Shown here one piece after another: positions 7,921 through 16,723 of a DNA stretch of 64,000 nt. The notes beneath the pieces are model-generated. The model was not told the origin of the DNA and did not search any database. It worked only from the letters and a program-made list of their open reading frames with translations. The stretch's first letter is position 1; the number at the start of each line of letters is the position of its first letter. The DNA is from Rhodospirillum sp. (lineage in GTDB: Bacteria; Pseudomonadota; Alphaproteobacteria; Rhodospirillales; Rhodospirillaceae). The position numbers and the translations under genes are program-made. The stretch is taken from positions 28,752-92,751 of the forward strand of contig JAIOYK010000018.1 in assembly GCA_021741145.1 (NCBI GenBank), written 5' to 3'.

Positions 7921-8940
7921 ATGAAAAAGGTTCTTTTCGGAACCACCACCCTGGTGGCCGCCGGCCTCATCTCCGGTACCGCCTTCGCTGGCAACGTGAC
8001 CTCCAAGGACAACCTGGAGCTCTCCATCGGTGGTAAGATGGAGCAGTACTTCGGTGGCGTGGGCACCTTCGAAGACGGCGGCCGTGAGGATGGGTTCGGT
8101 ATCAACACCGACACCGAGCTGTACTTCACCGGCAAGACCACCCTGGACAACGGCATCACCGTGAAGGCCGTCATCCAGCTGGAAGCCCAGACCTCCAACA
8201 CCACCAACGCCGACGAGCAGTACGTCGAGCTGTCCGGTTCCTTCGGTAAGATCCAGGCCGGTCAGAAGGAAGACGCGGCCACGCAGCTGGCCGTGACCGC
8301 TCCGACCGTTGGGTCCGTTGGCGTCAACGACACCTACGTCTGGCTGGGCGCTCCGACCTCCGGTTCCTTCGCCGGTGGTGACACCACGTGGTCCTCCGAC
8401 GACGCGACCGTGTCTTACTTCACGCCGTCCTTCTTTGGCTTCAGCGGCGCGGTGTCCTACACCCCGACCCCCGGTTCCGCCCTGGTTCCCGCCGGCACCA
8501 CCGGTCGTGACAACGTCTACCTGAGCGTTGGTTTCTCCAACGAGTTCTCTGGCGTTGGCATCGACGCGGACGTCGGTTCCGTCATCGATACCTCCCAGGA
8601 CTCCTGGGGCATCCGCTCCGGTCTGAACCTGTCCTACGCCGGGTTCACCGCTGGTGGTTCCTTCTTGACCATGCAGGGTAGCGACAACGGCGCCAACGAG
8701 ACCTACATCTGGGATGCCGGCGTGTCCTACGCTGTTGGCCCCTACGCTGTTGGCTTCACCTACGGCGCCAACGACACCACCACCAGCGACCAGCAGTCCT
8801 ACAAGCTGGGCGGTTCCTACAACATGGGCGCCGGTATCGATCTGGTTGGCAACGTGTTCTACGCGGACTCCGACTCCTCGGGTGCCAACGGCCAGCGCGA
8901 TGGCGTCGGCGCCGTCGCCGGTGTGGTTCTGTCCTTCTAA
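7921..8940 (+). CDS. Outer-membrane porin (copy 1), 339 aa
   Basis: Gram-negative general porin of the type common in Rhodospirillaceae: signal peptide MKKVLFGTTTLVAAGLISG ending AFA at residue 23, then a Gly-, Ser-, Thr- and Asp-rich beta-barrel sequence with alternating hydrophobic strands and a terminal aromatic (VVLSF) that is the outer-membrane assembly signal. It would let small hydrophilic solutes through the outer membrane. Codon use is strongly biased (TCC, GGT, GTT, AAC), as in highly expressed genes. It is a single-gene unit with its own terminator. The first 122 residues differ from the second porin by one residue (Glu51 here, Lys there). Confidence 0.92.
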   Translation: MKKVLFGTTTLVAAGLISGTAFAGNVTSKDNLELSIGGKMEQYFGGVGTFEDGGREDGFGINTDTELYFTGKTTLDNGITVKAVIQLEAQTSNTTNADEQYVELSGSFGKIQAGQKEDAATQLAVTAPTVGSVGVNDTYVWLGAPTSGSFAGGDTTWSSDDATVSYFTPSFFGFSGAVSYTPTPGSALVPAGTTGRDNVYLSVGFSNEFSGVGIDADVGSVIDTSQDSWGIRSGLNLSYAGFTAGGSFLTMQGSDNGANETYIWDAGVSYAVGPYAVGFTYGANDTTTSDQQSYKLGGSYNMGAGIDLVGNVFYADSDSSGANGQRDGVGAVAGVVLSF

Positions 8941-8988
8941 TCAAGGGCTTGTCCAGTCCGGGATCCATCCGGGTTGGATCGCGAATGG

Positions 8989-9016
8989 GGAGGAGGGGCT
9001 TGCCCCTCCTCCTTTT
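8989..9016 (+). terminator. Rho-independent terminator of porin 1
   Basis: Perfect 11-bp GC-rich stem (arms 8989-8999 and 9002-9012) with a TT loop followed directly by TTTT, 48 bases after the porin stop codon. Confidence 0.88.
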
Positions 9017-9074
9017 CGTTTCCGGCTTCCGCTTTGGCCCGATGAGGGTGCCCGCTTCCGACCCTCGGATCATT

Positions 9075-9135
9075 TGTGCTTTTTTGGCAACAGTGTACGT
9101 GGAATGTCACGCCGAACCTGTCCGCTCGATTGACC
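9075..9135 (+). promoter_or_regulatory. Upstream element shared with first porin (copy 2)
   Basis: TGTGCTTTTTT at 154 bases before the ATG of porin 2, then GCAAC and GGAATGT at the same offsets as in copy 1, and GATTGACC at 9128. Sequence between the boxes is not conserved, which suggests selection on the boxes and their spacing. Confidence 0.45.
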
Positions 9136-9228
9136 GTCCGGGCGAATAATGGCTTATTCCTTCTTGTCTTGAGCCCAAAGCGGTGTTCACACCGCGATCA
9201 AAAACTGGTTTATAGAGGAAATAAGCAC

Positions 9229-10260
9229 ATGAAAAAGGTTCTGTTCGGAACCACCACCCTGGTGGCCGCCGGCCTGATTTCCGGTACCGCCTTCGCTGGT
9301 AACGTGACCTCCAAGGACAACCTGGAACTCTCCATCGGTGGTAAGATGGAGCAGTACTTTGGTGGCGTTGGCACCTTCAAGGACGGCGGTCGTGAGGATG
9401 GCTTCGGTATCAACACCGACACCGAGCTGTACTTCACCGGCAAGACCACCCTGGACAACGGCATCACCGTGAAGGCCGTCATCCAGCTGGAAGCCCAGAC
9501 CTCCAACACCACCAACGCCGACGAGCAATACGTCGAGCTGTCCGGTTCCTTCGGTAAGATCCAGGCCGGTCAGAAGGAAGACGCCGCCACTCAGGTGGCC
9601 GTTGTCGCTCCGACCGTTGGAGCCGTTGGCGTGAATGACACCTATGTTTGGTTGGGTGCTCCGAACAACGGGTCCTTCCTGGGCGGTGACACCACCTGGG
9701 GTTCCGATGACGCGAGCGTGGCTTACTTCACGCCGTCTTTCTTCGGTTTCACCGGCGCGGTGTCCTACACCCCGACCCCCGGTTCCGCCCTGGTGCCCGC
9801 CGGCACCTCCGGTCGTGACCAGATTGACTTCGGTGTTGGCTTCTCCAACGAATTCGGTGGGGTTGGCATCGACGCCGACGCCGGCGCTCACTTCGTCACC
9901 TCCGACGACGCCTACATGATCCGGTCTGGCCTGAAGCTGTCCTACGCCGGGTTCGCCGTTGGCGGCTCCATGCGCACCATCCAGGGCAACGACAATGCCG
10001 GCGACGGCACCTGGCAGTGGGATGCCGGTGTCACCTACGGTGTCGGTCCCTACGCCGTTGGCTTCACCCACGGCGGTGTGCTGGGTGCTGGCACCCTGGG
10101 CGATCAGCAGTCCTACAAGCTGGGCGGTTCCTACGCCATGGGTCCCGGCGTCAGCCTGGTTGGCAACGTCTTCTACGCCAATGAGGACGCCAACTCCGCC
10201 GCGGCCAACGACTCCCGCGATGGTATCGGCGCCGTCGCCGGTGTGGTTCTGTCCTTCTAA
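9229..10260 (+). CDS. Outer-membrane porin (copy 2), 343 aa
   Basis: Second porin with the same signal peptide (cleavage after AFA, residue 23), beta-barrel composition and terminal VVLSF. The ATG at 9229 is preceded by a GAGGAAAT ribosome site; earlier in-frame codons lack one and would disrupt the signal peptide. Identity with copy 1 is nearly complete to residue 122 and then falls in discrete blocks, mainly in stretches likely to be surface loops, so pore selectivity or phage/antibody exposure may differ. Expressed as its own unit with a separate terminator. Highly biased codon use again implies strong expression. Confidence 0.92.
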   Translation: MKKVLFGTTTLVAAGLISGTAFAGNVTSKDNLELSIGGKMEQYFGGVGTFKDGGREDGFGINTDTELYFTGKTTLDNGITVKAVIQLEAQTSNTTNADEQYVELSGSFGKIQAGQKEDAATQVAVVAPTVGAVGVNDTYVWLGAPNNGSFLGGDTTWGSDDASVAYFTPSFFGFTGAVSYTPTPGSALVPAGTSGRDQIDFGVGFSNEFGGVGIDADAGAHFVTSDDAYMIRSGLKLSYAGFAVGGSMRTIQGNDNAGDGTWQWDAGVTYGVGPYAVGFTHGGVLGAGTLGDQQSYKLGGSYAMGPGVSLVGNVFYANEDANSAAANDSRDGIGAVAGVVLSF

Positions 10261-10291
10261 TCCACCCGTCTTCGGACGATTGGATCAGGGT

Positions 10292-10319
10292 AAGGGGTGG
10301 CCTTCGGGCCACCCCTTTT
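10292..10319 (+). terminator. Rho-independent terminator of porin 2
   Basis: Stem GGGGTGGCC/GGCCACCCC (10294-10302 and 10307-10315) with a stable TTCG tetraloop and a following TTTT, 33 bases after the stop codon. Confidence 0.88.
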
Positions 10320-10424
10320 CCGTTTGGATGGGGTGGTATTGGCAATTCGCTCTGTCGAAAAGGGATGCCTTGCTTCCCAGGGATCGGTACCCTACCGGTT
10401 CGATTCACCGCGCTGGGTTCCCCC

Positions 10425-11015
10425 ATGCCTTTCACATGTCCATCCTCCCATCCCGCGCCCTTGTTTCGGGGGCCGTTTCTGTTTCTCCGCCATGGGGAAA
10501 GCACCACCAATCGCGCGGGCATCATCGCCGGTTGGCGAGATCCGGAGTTGACGGAGTTGGGGCGGGAGCAGGCGCTCCAGGCCATGGCGGTCTTGGCGCA
10601 TCACCCCGTGACCAGCATTTTTTCCAGCCCCCTGCGACGGGCCTGGGACACCGCGGCGCCCACGTCCCGGGTTCTGGGTCTTCCCGTCGAGGCTGTCGAG
10701 GGGCTCAAGGAGCGCAATTGGGGGGATTTGGAGGGGCGCCCCTTGTCGGAGCGACCCCATATGTACATGATCCCAGAGGGCGGCGAATCCTGGGAGGCCT
10801 TTGGAGTCCGCATCTGGGCGGCCCTGGAGAGCCTGGACCCCGTTCCCGGGATGCCCCTGATCGTGGCTCATTCCGGGGTGATGCGGGTGATCCGTGCCCG
10901 TCTGGGGCTGTCCGAGGGCGCGGAGCGGGTGGCCAACGCCCAACCCATTCGCCTCGACCCCCCTGGCCCGGGGGAAATGGCCTGGCGGGAAACGCCTCTC
11001 GACCATTCCTTGTAG
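10425..11015 (+). CDS. Histidine phosphatase (phosphoglycerate mutase-like), 196 aa
   Basis: Member of the branch 1 histidine phosphatase superfamily. Seen: the catalytic FLFLRHGESTTNR box (phosphohistidine in RHG), the ERNWGDLEGRP segment with the acid/base Glu, and VAHSGVMRV with the second catalytic His. The length fits a phosphatase (CobC/GpmB-like) more than a dPGM glycolytic mutase, which is about 50 residues longer. The start is uncertain: the frame opens at 10365, but the ATG at 10425 leaves a normal short N-terminus; neither has a good ribosome site. Substrate unknown. Confidence 0.8.
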   Translation: MPFTCPSSHPAPLFRGPFLFLRHGESTTNRAGIIAGWRDPELTELGREQALQAMAVLAHHPVTSIFSSPLRRAWDTAAPTSRVLGLPVEAVEGLKERNWGDLEGRPLSERPHMYMIPEGGESWEAFGVRIWAALESLDPVPGMPLIVAHSGVMRVIRARLGLSEGAERVANAQPIRLDPPGPGEMAWRETPLDHSL

Positions 11016-11159
11016 GACGCGCGCCTTTGGATGGTCCCGGTTCCTCGCCTGTTGTAGGATGGCGTCGCGTTCCCACCCTTCGCGGCGAGACGCTCCCGGG
11101 TTATGGGGAGTCTCGGTCGCCTTGTTTTCCTCGTAGTCCGAACCCCGGAGACCGATGGC

Positions 11160-14100
11160 ATGCGGAATTTTTTGATCGGATTGGGTTTATCCCTGGTGAT
11201 TTTGGTGGCGGCGGTCCTGATCGTGCCATCCTTCATCGACTGGAACCAGTACCGAGACCAATTGACCGCTCAGGTCCAGGGCGCCACGGGACGGAGCCTG
11301 ACCATCGAGGGGGACTTGTCCCTATCCATTCTGCCAACCCCGGCCTTGGCCGCCGACGGCGTTACACTGGCCAATATGCAGGGCGGATCCGACCCTGTGA
11401 TGGCCAAGGTGAAGGCGGTGCGGGTCAATATGGCCATAGCGCCCCTGCTTCGGGGAAATCTGGTCGTTACGTCCGTGGACATCATCGAGCCGGACATCCT
11501 GCTGGAGCGGTTGGCCGATGGACGGGTCAACTGGGAGATGACCGCGGGAGGATCCGGTCAGGGCCAGGCGGAAGGGGCCTTACCTTCGGCCAAGGGAGGG
11601 GACGACGCCGGGACCACGGTGGCTGATTCCGGGTCCGAGTCGGGGGCCGATCCCGCGGGACAGGGATCCGGAGGGGGCCTCTCCATTTCCGTGGACGAGG
11701 TGAATGTTGTCGATGGAACGCTGCGCTACCGGGATTCCCAAAGCGGTCAGTCGGAGGACGTGGGCGATATCAATCTGGTTTTGACCGCCAAGAGCCTCGC
11801 TGGCCCCTTCTCCGCTCGGGGAAATCTCTCGCCCCGGGGCGTGCCGCTGTCCCTGCAGGCCGCCGTGGGGATCATTGGGCAGGGTAAGGCGACTTCCCTT
11901 GCCCTGCGCGTGGCCCAGGGAGACCGTGAAGAAACACCGGCCGCCCTTGAATTCAATGGATTGCTCTCCGATCTGGCCAGTCTGCCCATCCTACGAGGTG
12001 ATTTGGCGGTGACCGTGGCGGATCCCACCGCCCTGGCCGCGGCCCTCGAGCCAGCCATGGGCGCGATCACGATCCCTTCCGGACCCCTGGCGCGGCCCAT
12101 ATCCCTCAAGGGCAAGATCCAGGCCACGCCCACCAGTGGGACCCTCCGGGATTTGGTTCTGACCGGCGCGGATACGGAAGCGACAGGTATCCTGACAGCG
12201 GACTTGGGGGAGATCCCCAAGCTGGACCTCTCCCTGGCCTTCACGCGGATCGACCTGAATGGTTGGGTCGAGGCCGCCCAGGAGGGGGCTTCCGGAGGGC
12301 CGGTCAAAAAGGCTGATTTGGAGACGGTCCTCATTCCGTCGGCCCATGCGCAAGGAACGGATCAGGCGGTTGCTCCGGCGGCGGTCGCCGACGGTCTGGC
12401 CACATTCGCTCTACCCACGGGTGTGGACCTGTCCCTGGACCTGTCCGCCGACGCCGCCACTTTCAACGACTCCGCCCTGCGTGATCTGCGGGTGAACGCT
12501 GTCCTGTCCGGGGGCGAGGTGACGGTCAACGAACTGTCCTCCCGCCTGCCCGGCGCCTCGGACCTGTCGGCCTTCGGCTTCGTTCGGAACAGCGCGGATG
12601 GTCCGGCGATCGACATGACCCTAAACGCCAATTCCAAGGACCTGCGCGCCTTGCTGGATTGGCTGAAGGTGGACGTGGGACGCGTTCCGGGGGATCGTCT
12701 GCGGGCCCTGACCGGTCAGGCGAACCTGTCGGGAACAGCCGCTCTATTGAAAGTCACCGGCGTCGATCTGACCCTGGATACGACTCGCTTGAAGGGGGCC
12801 TTCACCCTACGGCCCGGGGATCGCTTCGGTATTGGGGCGACCCTGCGGGTGGGATCCCTCAACCTGGATGCCTATCTGCCCCGGGAGGCACCGGCCTCCG
12901 GAGGCAGTCCCGCGACCGATGGAGAGACCAGCGCGGCGACACCACCGTCCCCCTCGAAGGAAGCCGCGGACGGAGCGGTGGATCCGACAGCCAAGCCGCC
13001 CAAGGTCGAGCCGCGCCTTTTGGCTGGCTTGGAGGCTCTGAATGACTTCGATGCCAGTTTTGATCTGGCGGTTGAGAGATTAACCCTGAAAGGCGAGGAA
13101 TACGCGGCCCTGGCGGCCAAGGGGACGCTGGTCAATGGCCTGCTGACGGTGACCGAGGGGGGGCTTGGCGAGGGCTTCGGCGGCCTGCGCGCGGGCATCT
13201 CCGGCGGCGTGAGCGGATTCGGCGGTGTGCCGGACCTGCGGGAATTCTCCTATGACCTACGGGTGGCCGACCCCGGCCGGGTCGCCCGAACGTTGCGGGT
13301 GACCCTGCCCGTTCCGGCGGAGCAACTGGGATCCGTCGCCCTGCTTGGCACCTTGTCCGGCACTCCCAATGCCTTGACCGTGGACAGCCGCGTGATCGCC
13401 GCACGGGCCGACATCCAAGCCAAGGGGCGCGTGGATGGAGCCGCCACGGGCCTGCCGACGGTGGATCTGGAGATGGCCCTGCGCCATCCCGACTTCGTCT
13501 CCCTGGTTCGTCTTGTCCAGCCGGATTACGCGCCAAAGGGTGCCCCCGGCGCGGTGGACATCGTCGGCCATGCACGGGGAGGCCTCGACCAGATGACCCT
13601 GTCCGGCCTGGGCGGAACCCTGGGAAAAACGGCCATTGGTGGAACGGTCACGGTAACACCGGGATTGGCGGTGCCGAAGGTGGTGGCCGACCTGGATCTT
13701 GGGGATCTGGTCCTGGATGATTTTCTCCCAGCGGAGAAGGCGGCTTTCCTGAAAGAAGGTCCTCCGATCCGCGAGGCCGTGGGGCGGGGCCGGGGGCTTC
13801 GCCCTGGACCGAGCGAAATGGTCCAGCGGGCCGCGGCCGTGGTTTTGGCTCCGGAGGGCGTTGAGCGCCGCCGGTTGGTGGCGGACCTCGCCTCCGCGCC
13901 GTGGAGTTCCGATCCCATCGACCTATCGGCTCTTGATGCCGTGGATGCCGATGTGACCTTGAAGGCGAAGAGCCTGACCCATGATGGTTGGACCCTTGGG
14001 AACGCCGACATCAAGGCCCTGGCCCGGGGTGGTGTCCTGGACCTGTCGCGGCTGGACGGAGAGCTGTTTGGGGGCGCCTTGACCGGGACGGGCAAGGTGG

Positions 14101-14921
14101 TCGGGGGAAGCGATCCGACCTATGACCTCGACCTGAGTTTGAAGAACCTGCAAGTGGCCCGGTACCTGAGCCTGTTTGGGGGTGCCGCCGGTGCCCAGGG
14201 CGCCGGAGATCTGTCGATGGCGGTCAAGTCCCAAGGCGCGACCGTCCTCGACATTGTTCAGGCTCTGGCGGGCAATGGCGGGGTCGACCTGCAAGGCGTG
14301 GACCTGCGGGTGGGGAAATTGAAGGGACAGGGGCTCGCGGGCCTTTTCGAATTGATTGGCTTGCTTAACCAAGCCACCAGCTTGGGCCTGGACAACGGGG
14401 GATTGGCGGACCTGAAGGGGACCTTCAGCATCGACCAGGGCGTGGTCTCCTTCGATCCCTTCTCTCTTGTGTCCCGGTTGTACGAGGGCGCGGTGTCGGG
14501 CAAGGTCGATCTGGCCAATTGGACCATTGACGCCGAAGGAAGCGCCGACATCGCCCAATCGGCCCTCGGCGGGTTGGTTGGCAAAGCCATCAAACTCCCC
14601 GACAAAATTCCCTTCAGTCTGAAGGGAAACATTGATAACCCAATCATCAAGGTGGCCACGGGGAGTTTGCCGAAGTCCGGTGGCGCGGGCTCGGTCGTCG
14701 ACCAAATCGCGCCCGACGCGGGCAAGGCTCTGGAAGAGGTATTACCCGGGGCGGGGTCCCTGCTGAATGGCATTCTCGGGGGACAGTCCGGCGCGGCGGA
14801 CGGGGAGGCCGTCCCCAAGGAGGGGGATGAAAGCTCCAAGGCGACGGATGAAGGGACCAAGGCCAAGGAAGACCCGGCGCAACAATTGATGCGAGGCCTC
14901 ATCAAGGGATTTGGAGGCTGA
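11160..14921 (+). CDS. AsmA-family envelope protein, 1253 aa
   Basis: Large AsmA/TamB-like protein. Residues about 4-26 are one transmembrane segment (LIGLGLSLVILVAAVLIVP), then the AsmA N-terminal domain with FIDWNQYRDQLTAQVQGATG and repeated beta-rich segments; the C-terminal third has the conserved block with LSLKNLQVARYLSLFGG and DLSMAVKSQGAT, and the last 60 residues are low-complexity and charged. AsmA proteins are anchored in the inner membrane and bridge the periplasm, moving phospholipids to the outer membrane or affecting outer-membrane protein assembly. ATG at 11160 has GGAG 9 bases upstream. A stretch at residues about 135-175 is Gly/Ser-rich and probably disordered. Confidence 0.88.
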   Translation: MRNFLIGLGLSLVILVAAVLIVPSFIDWNQYRDQLTAQVQGATGRSLTIEGDLSLSILPTPALAADGVTLANMQGGSDPVMAKVKAVRVNMAIAPLLRGNLVVTSVDIIEPDILLERLADGRVNWEMTAGGSGQGQAEGALPSAKGGDDAGTTVADSGSESGADPAGQGSGGGLSISVDEVNVVDGTLRYRDSQSGQSEDVGDINLVLTAKSLAGPFSARGNLSPRGVPLSLQAAVGIIGQGKATSLALRVAQGDREETPAALEFNGLLSDLASLPILRGDLAVTVADPTALAAALEPAMGAITIPSGPLARPISLKGKIQATPTSGTLRDLVLTGADTEATGILTADLGEIPKLDLSLAFTRIDLNGWVEAAQEGASGGPVKKADLETVLIPSAHAQGTDQAVAPAAVADGLATFALPTGVDLSLDLSADAATFNDSALRDLRVNAVLSGGEVTVNELSSRLPGASDLSAFGFVRNSADGPAIDMTLNANSKDLRALLDWLKVDVGRVPGDRLRALTGQANLSGTAALLKVTGVDLTLDTTRLKGAFTLRPGDRFGIGATLRVGSLNLDAYLPREAPASGGSPATDGETSAATPPSPSKEAADGAVDPTAKPPKVEPRLLAGLEALNDFDASFDLAVERLTLKGEEYAALAAKGTLVNGLLTVTEGGLGEGFGGLRAGISGGVSGFGGVPDLREFSYDLRVADPGRVARTLRVTLPVPAEQLGSVALLGTLSGTPNALTVDSRVIAARADIQAKGRVDGAATGLPTVDLEMALRHPDFVSLVRLVQPDYAPKGAPGAVDIVGHARGGLDQMTLSGLGGTLGKTAIGGTVTVTPGLAVPKVVADLDLGDLVLDDFLPAEKAAFLKEGPPIREAVGRGRGLRPGPSEMVQRAAAVVLAPEGVERRRLVADLASAPWSSDPIDLSALDAVDADVTLKAKSLTHDGWTLGNADIKALARGGVLDLSRLDGELFGGALTGTGKVVGGSDPTYDLDLSLKNLQVARYLSLFGGAAGAQGAGDLSMAVKSQGATVLDIVQALAGNGGVDLQGVDLRVGKLKGQGLAGLFELIGLLNQATSLGLDNGGLADLKGTFSIDQGVVSFDPFSLVSRLYEGAVSGKVDLANWTIDAEGSADIAQSALGGLVGKAIKLPDKIPFSLKGNIDNPIIKVATGSLPKSGGAGSVVDQIAPDAGKALEEVLPGAGSLLNGILGGQSGAADGEAVPKEGDESSKATDEGTKAKEDPAQQLMRGLIKGFGG

Positions 14922-14931
14922 TCCTCGGTCC

Positions 14932-14967
14932 GGTCCGGTGGGGTAGCGGGCGCGACCCCACCGGACC
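14932..14967 (+). terminator. 13-bp hairpin after the AsmA gene
   Basis: Perfect inverted repeat (arms 14932-14944 and 14955-14967, 10-base loop) starting 10 bases after the stop. No T run follows, so it may be a Rho-assisted terminator or a 3'-end stabiliser. Confidence 0.5.
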
Positions 14968-15282
14968 GGGACCCTCAAGGAGTCGAGCCGAGGTCACATA
15001 GAGGAACAGGCCAATAATTTGAATTTTTATACCGCAATCATGAATTTTAGACCCAAGTTTTTGGGTTCAGGTGCCAAGAGTGAGGTCATTCGCGGATCCG
15101 AGAAATGCACCAGAGCGGATTACGTCTCATTTTGGGTCAAACAATCCGCTCTGGACATTTGATCTTGGTGAAAGCCGCCAGGCCGTAAGCCTGCGGACTG
15201 CCCGTTTCAATCTGCTTTAGAGTGCTCGGGATGTGCCCTAATCGTCATGACGTGACGTGACGGGCGGGCGCCGAGCGGTGTC
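14968..15282. other. Gene-free stretch between AsmA and RHH genes
   Basis: No convincing coding frame on either strand. Apart from the palindrome at 15110-15154, listed separately, I see only moderately AT-rich sequence. Confidence 0.6.
15110..15154. repeat. Intergenic palindrome, AGAGCGG type
   Basis: Perfect 12-bp inverted repeat CCAGAGCGGATT / AATCCGCTCTGG (15110-15121 and 15143-15154) around a 21-base loop. It shares the AGAGCGG outer word with the palindrome at 37874-37926 and belongs to a scattered set of intergenic palindromes in this window. Confidence 0.75.
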
Positions 15283-15537
15283 TTAACCCGTGATATTGAA
15301 GGGCGCCATGGCGCGATAGCTGTCCAGGACATGGATGCGAATGGCGCTGGATAAGTTCCCGGACCGTTCGGTGTCGATTTCGGTAACCATGTCGTTGACT
15401 GATTTTCCCTTCATGCGAGCAAGATCCTTCAAGGCATCCCAGAATGGCTCTTCTAGGGAAACACTGGTTCGATGCCCGGCTATTGTAACGGAACGCTTGC
15501 GCACGACTGGCGCTTGGGCGTGCATGACTTGGTCCAT
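15283..15537 (-). CDS. Ribbon-helix-helix domain protein (RHH_4), 84 aa
   Basis: Short DNA-binding-type protein: RKRSVTIAGHRTSVSLEEPFWDALKDLARMKGKSVNDMVTEID is the RHH_4 pattern, with the beta-strand TSVSLE followed by two helices and the turn KSVNDMV. Proteins of this type are widespread single genes in Alphaproteobacteria and are thought to act as small transcription regulators; target unknown. It stands alone between two gene-free stretches, with no toxin gene beside it, so a type II antitoxin role is unlikely. Start at 15537 is the only suitable ATG giving the full domain, with MDQVMHAQ ahead of it. Confidence 0.85.
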   Translation of the reverse strand: MDQVMHAQAPVVRKRSVTIAGHRTSVSLEEPFWDALKDLARMKGKSVNDMVTEIDTERSGNLSSAIRIHVLDSYRAMAPFNITG

Positions 15538-15967
15538 GGGTTCGGTGACTCCTCAAACTCTTGCCAAAAGGGACTGGTACGCCCTGCGGCGAGCCAGTTG
15601 CCTTGGATCTTCACCCTCAACCGTCATCGTTAGTATGTCAGTGCCCTTGATGGGATCTTTTCGACATGTCAGGAGTTACCTCCATCGACCGATGAACGGA
15701 CGCATGCCCCGATTGGTTAATTTTTTTGTTTACAACCTTCAGCGCCGGAAAAAGAATCTTTCCTTCCAGCGTCCATGGGATTCGTCTGTCGCGCGGGGCA
15801 TCGCGACAGAATAGTTCCATATAGCCCGTGTGTCCCCAGGCTGGCTAGAAGATACTCGACAAGATGTTTGTTTTTCTAGACGGGATTGTATTTTTAGGTG
15901 TGGAAATATGAGATGAGACAAGTATTAGGGGCGAAATCGATGAAACAAAAATCACCCTCCGTTGTCT
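15538..15967. other. Gene-free stretch
   Basis: 430 bases with no coding frame I would defend; AT content rises noticeably between 15700 and 15960 compared with the flanks. No tRNA, repeat or terminator was recognised. Confidence 0.5.
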
Positions 15968-16621
15968 TTAAGTTTCGACTTCTAATATAAATTGGTGAAT
16001 TGCCTCCAAGGCGCACAGGAGGTTGACGGCTTCGGTACGGCCACTTGCCTTGCGCGGCTTCAAGGAATGGTCTCCATCTTCCAGCCAATGGAGGCGTATG
16101 GCTGGCGATAGGGGCACCTTCGATATGGACTCCCGGCTCCCCAGGCTGTCGCGGGTTCCCTGGCAGAACAGGCTGGGCGTGGCCAAATGGGCCAAATGGG
16201 CGCAACGGGTGGTTGCTTTTTCTGGTTTGCCGGGGGGATGGAAGGGGAAACCAAGGCCTAAAAGTCCCGCCACGCCGAAGTCATCGGCGAGCAGGGAGGC
16301 CATACGTCCACCCATCGACTTTCCCCCGATAACCAAGCGGCCTGGACCGCTGGGGCCGGATTCCGCGGCCACGATTGCCTTCCAGGTTTCCAGAAGCTTG
16401 GGTTGTCTGTCTGGTGGTGCTTTCACCCCCTCGGTTCGGCGCCGGGCCATGTAGGGGAATTCGAAGCGGACGACTCGCCAACCCCGGCTTCCGAGGCCCT
16501 GGGCGATGGCGTCCATGAAGGGGCTGTCCATCGGTGCGCCAGCCCCATGGGCCAGGATGACGGTCAGCGGGGCATTCGCCGGGCCATCGTTGAGGGTCGG
16601 AAGGGCAAAGGCCGTGGACAT
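15968..16621 (-). CDS. Alpha/beta hydrolase (KANL3/Tex30-like family), 217 aa
   Basis: Compact alpha/beta-hydrolase. Seen: an early LAHGAGAPMDSPFM oxyanion stretch, the nucleophile elbow GGKSMGGRM, the acid in FCQGTRD and the catalytic His in LEDGDHSLK. This is the pattern of the small dienelactone-hydrolase-like/KANL3-Tex30 family; members are esterases of unknown physiological substrate. The ATG at 16621 follows AAGGAA and gives the proper N-terminus, though the frame stays open to 16855. It is divergent from the BKACE gene with 102 bases between, so the two may share a control region. Confidence 0.82.
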   Translation of the reverse strand: MSTAFALPTLNDGPANAPLTVILAHGAGAPMDSPFMDAIAQGLGSRGWRVVRFEFPYMARRRTEGVKAPPDRQPKLLETWKAIVAAESGPSGPGRLVIGGKSMGGRMASLLADDFGVAGLLGLGFPFHPPGKPEKATTRCAHLAHLATPSLFCQGTRDSLGSRESISKVPLSPAIRLHWLEDGDHSLKPRKASGRTEAVNLLCALEAIHQFILEVET

Positions 16622-16723
16622 GGGGGTTCCTTGAAAGTTGGGGAGGGGGCACGATCTTAACGAGATTGGTCCCGGCTGTCCGACCGGATTGCCTCGGGTT
16701 GACGGCTTCCCTGGAATGGAAAA

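Noticed and set aside
14968..15282. A possible CRISPR or integrated element near the palindrome
   Set aside because: Only one inverted repeat; no spaced direct repeats, integrase or transposase nearby.
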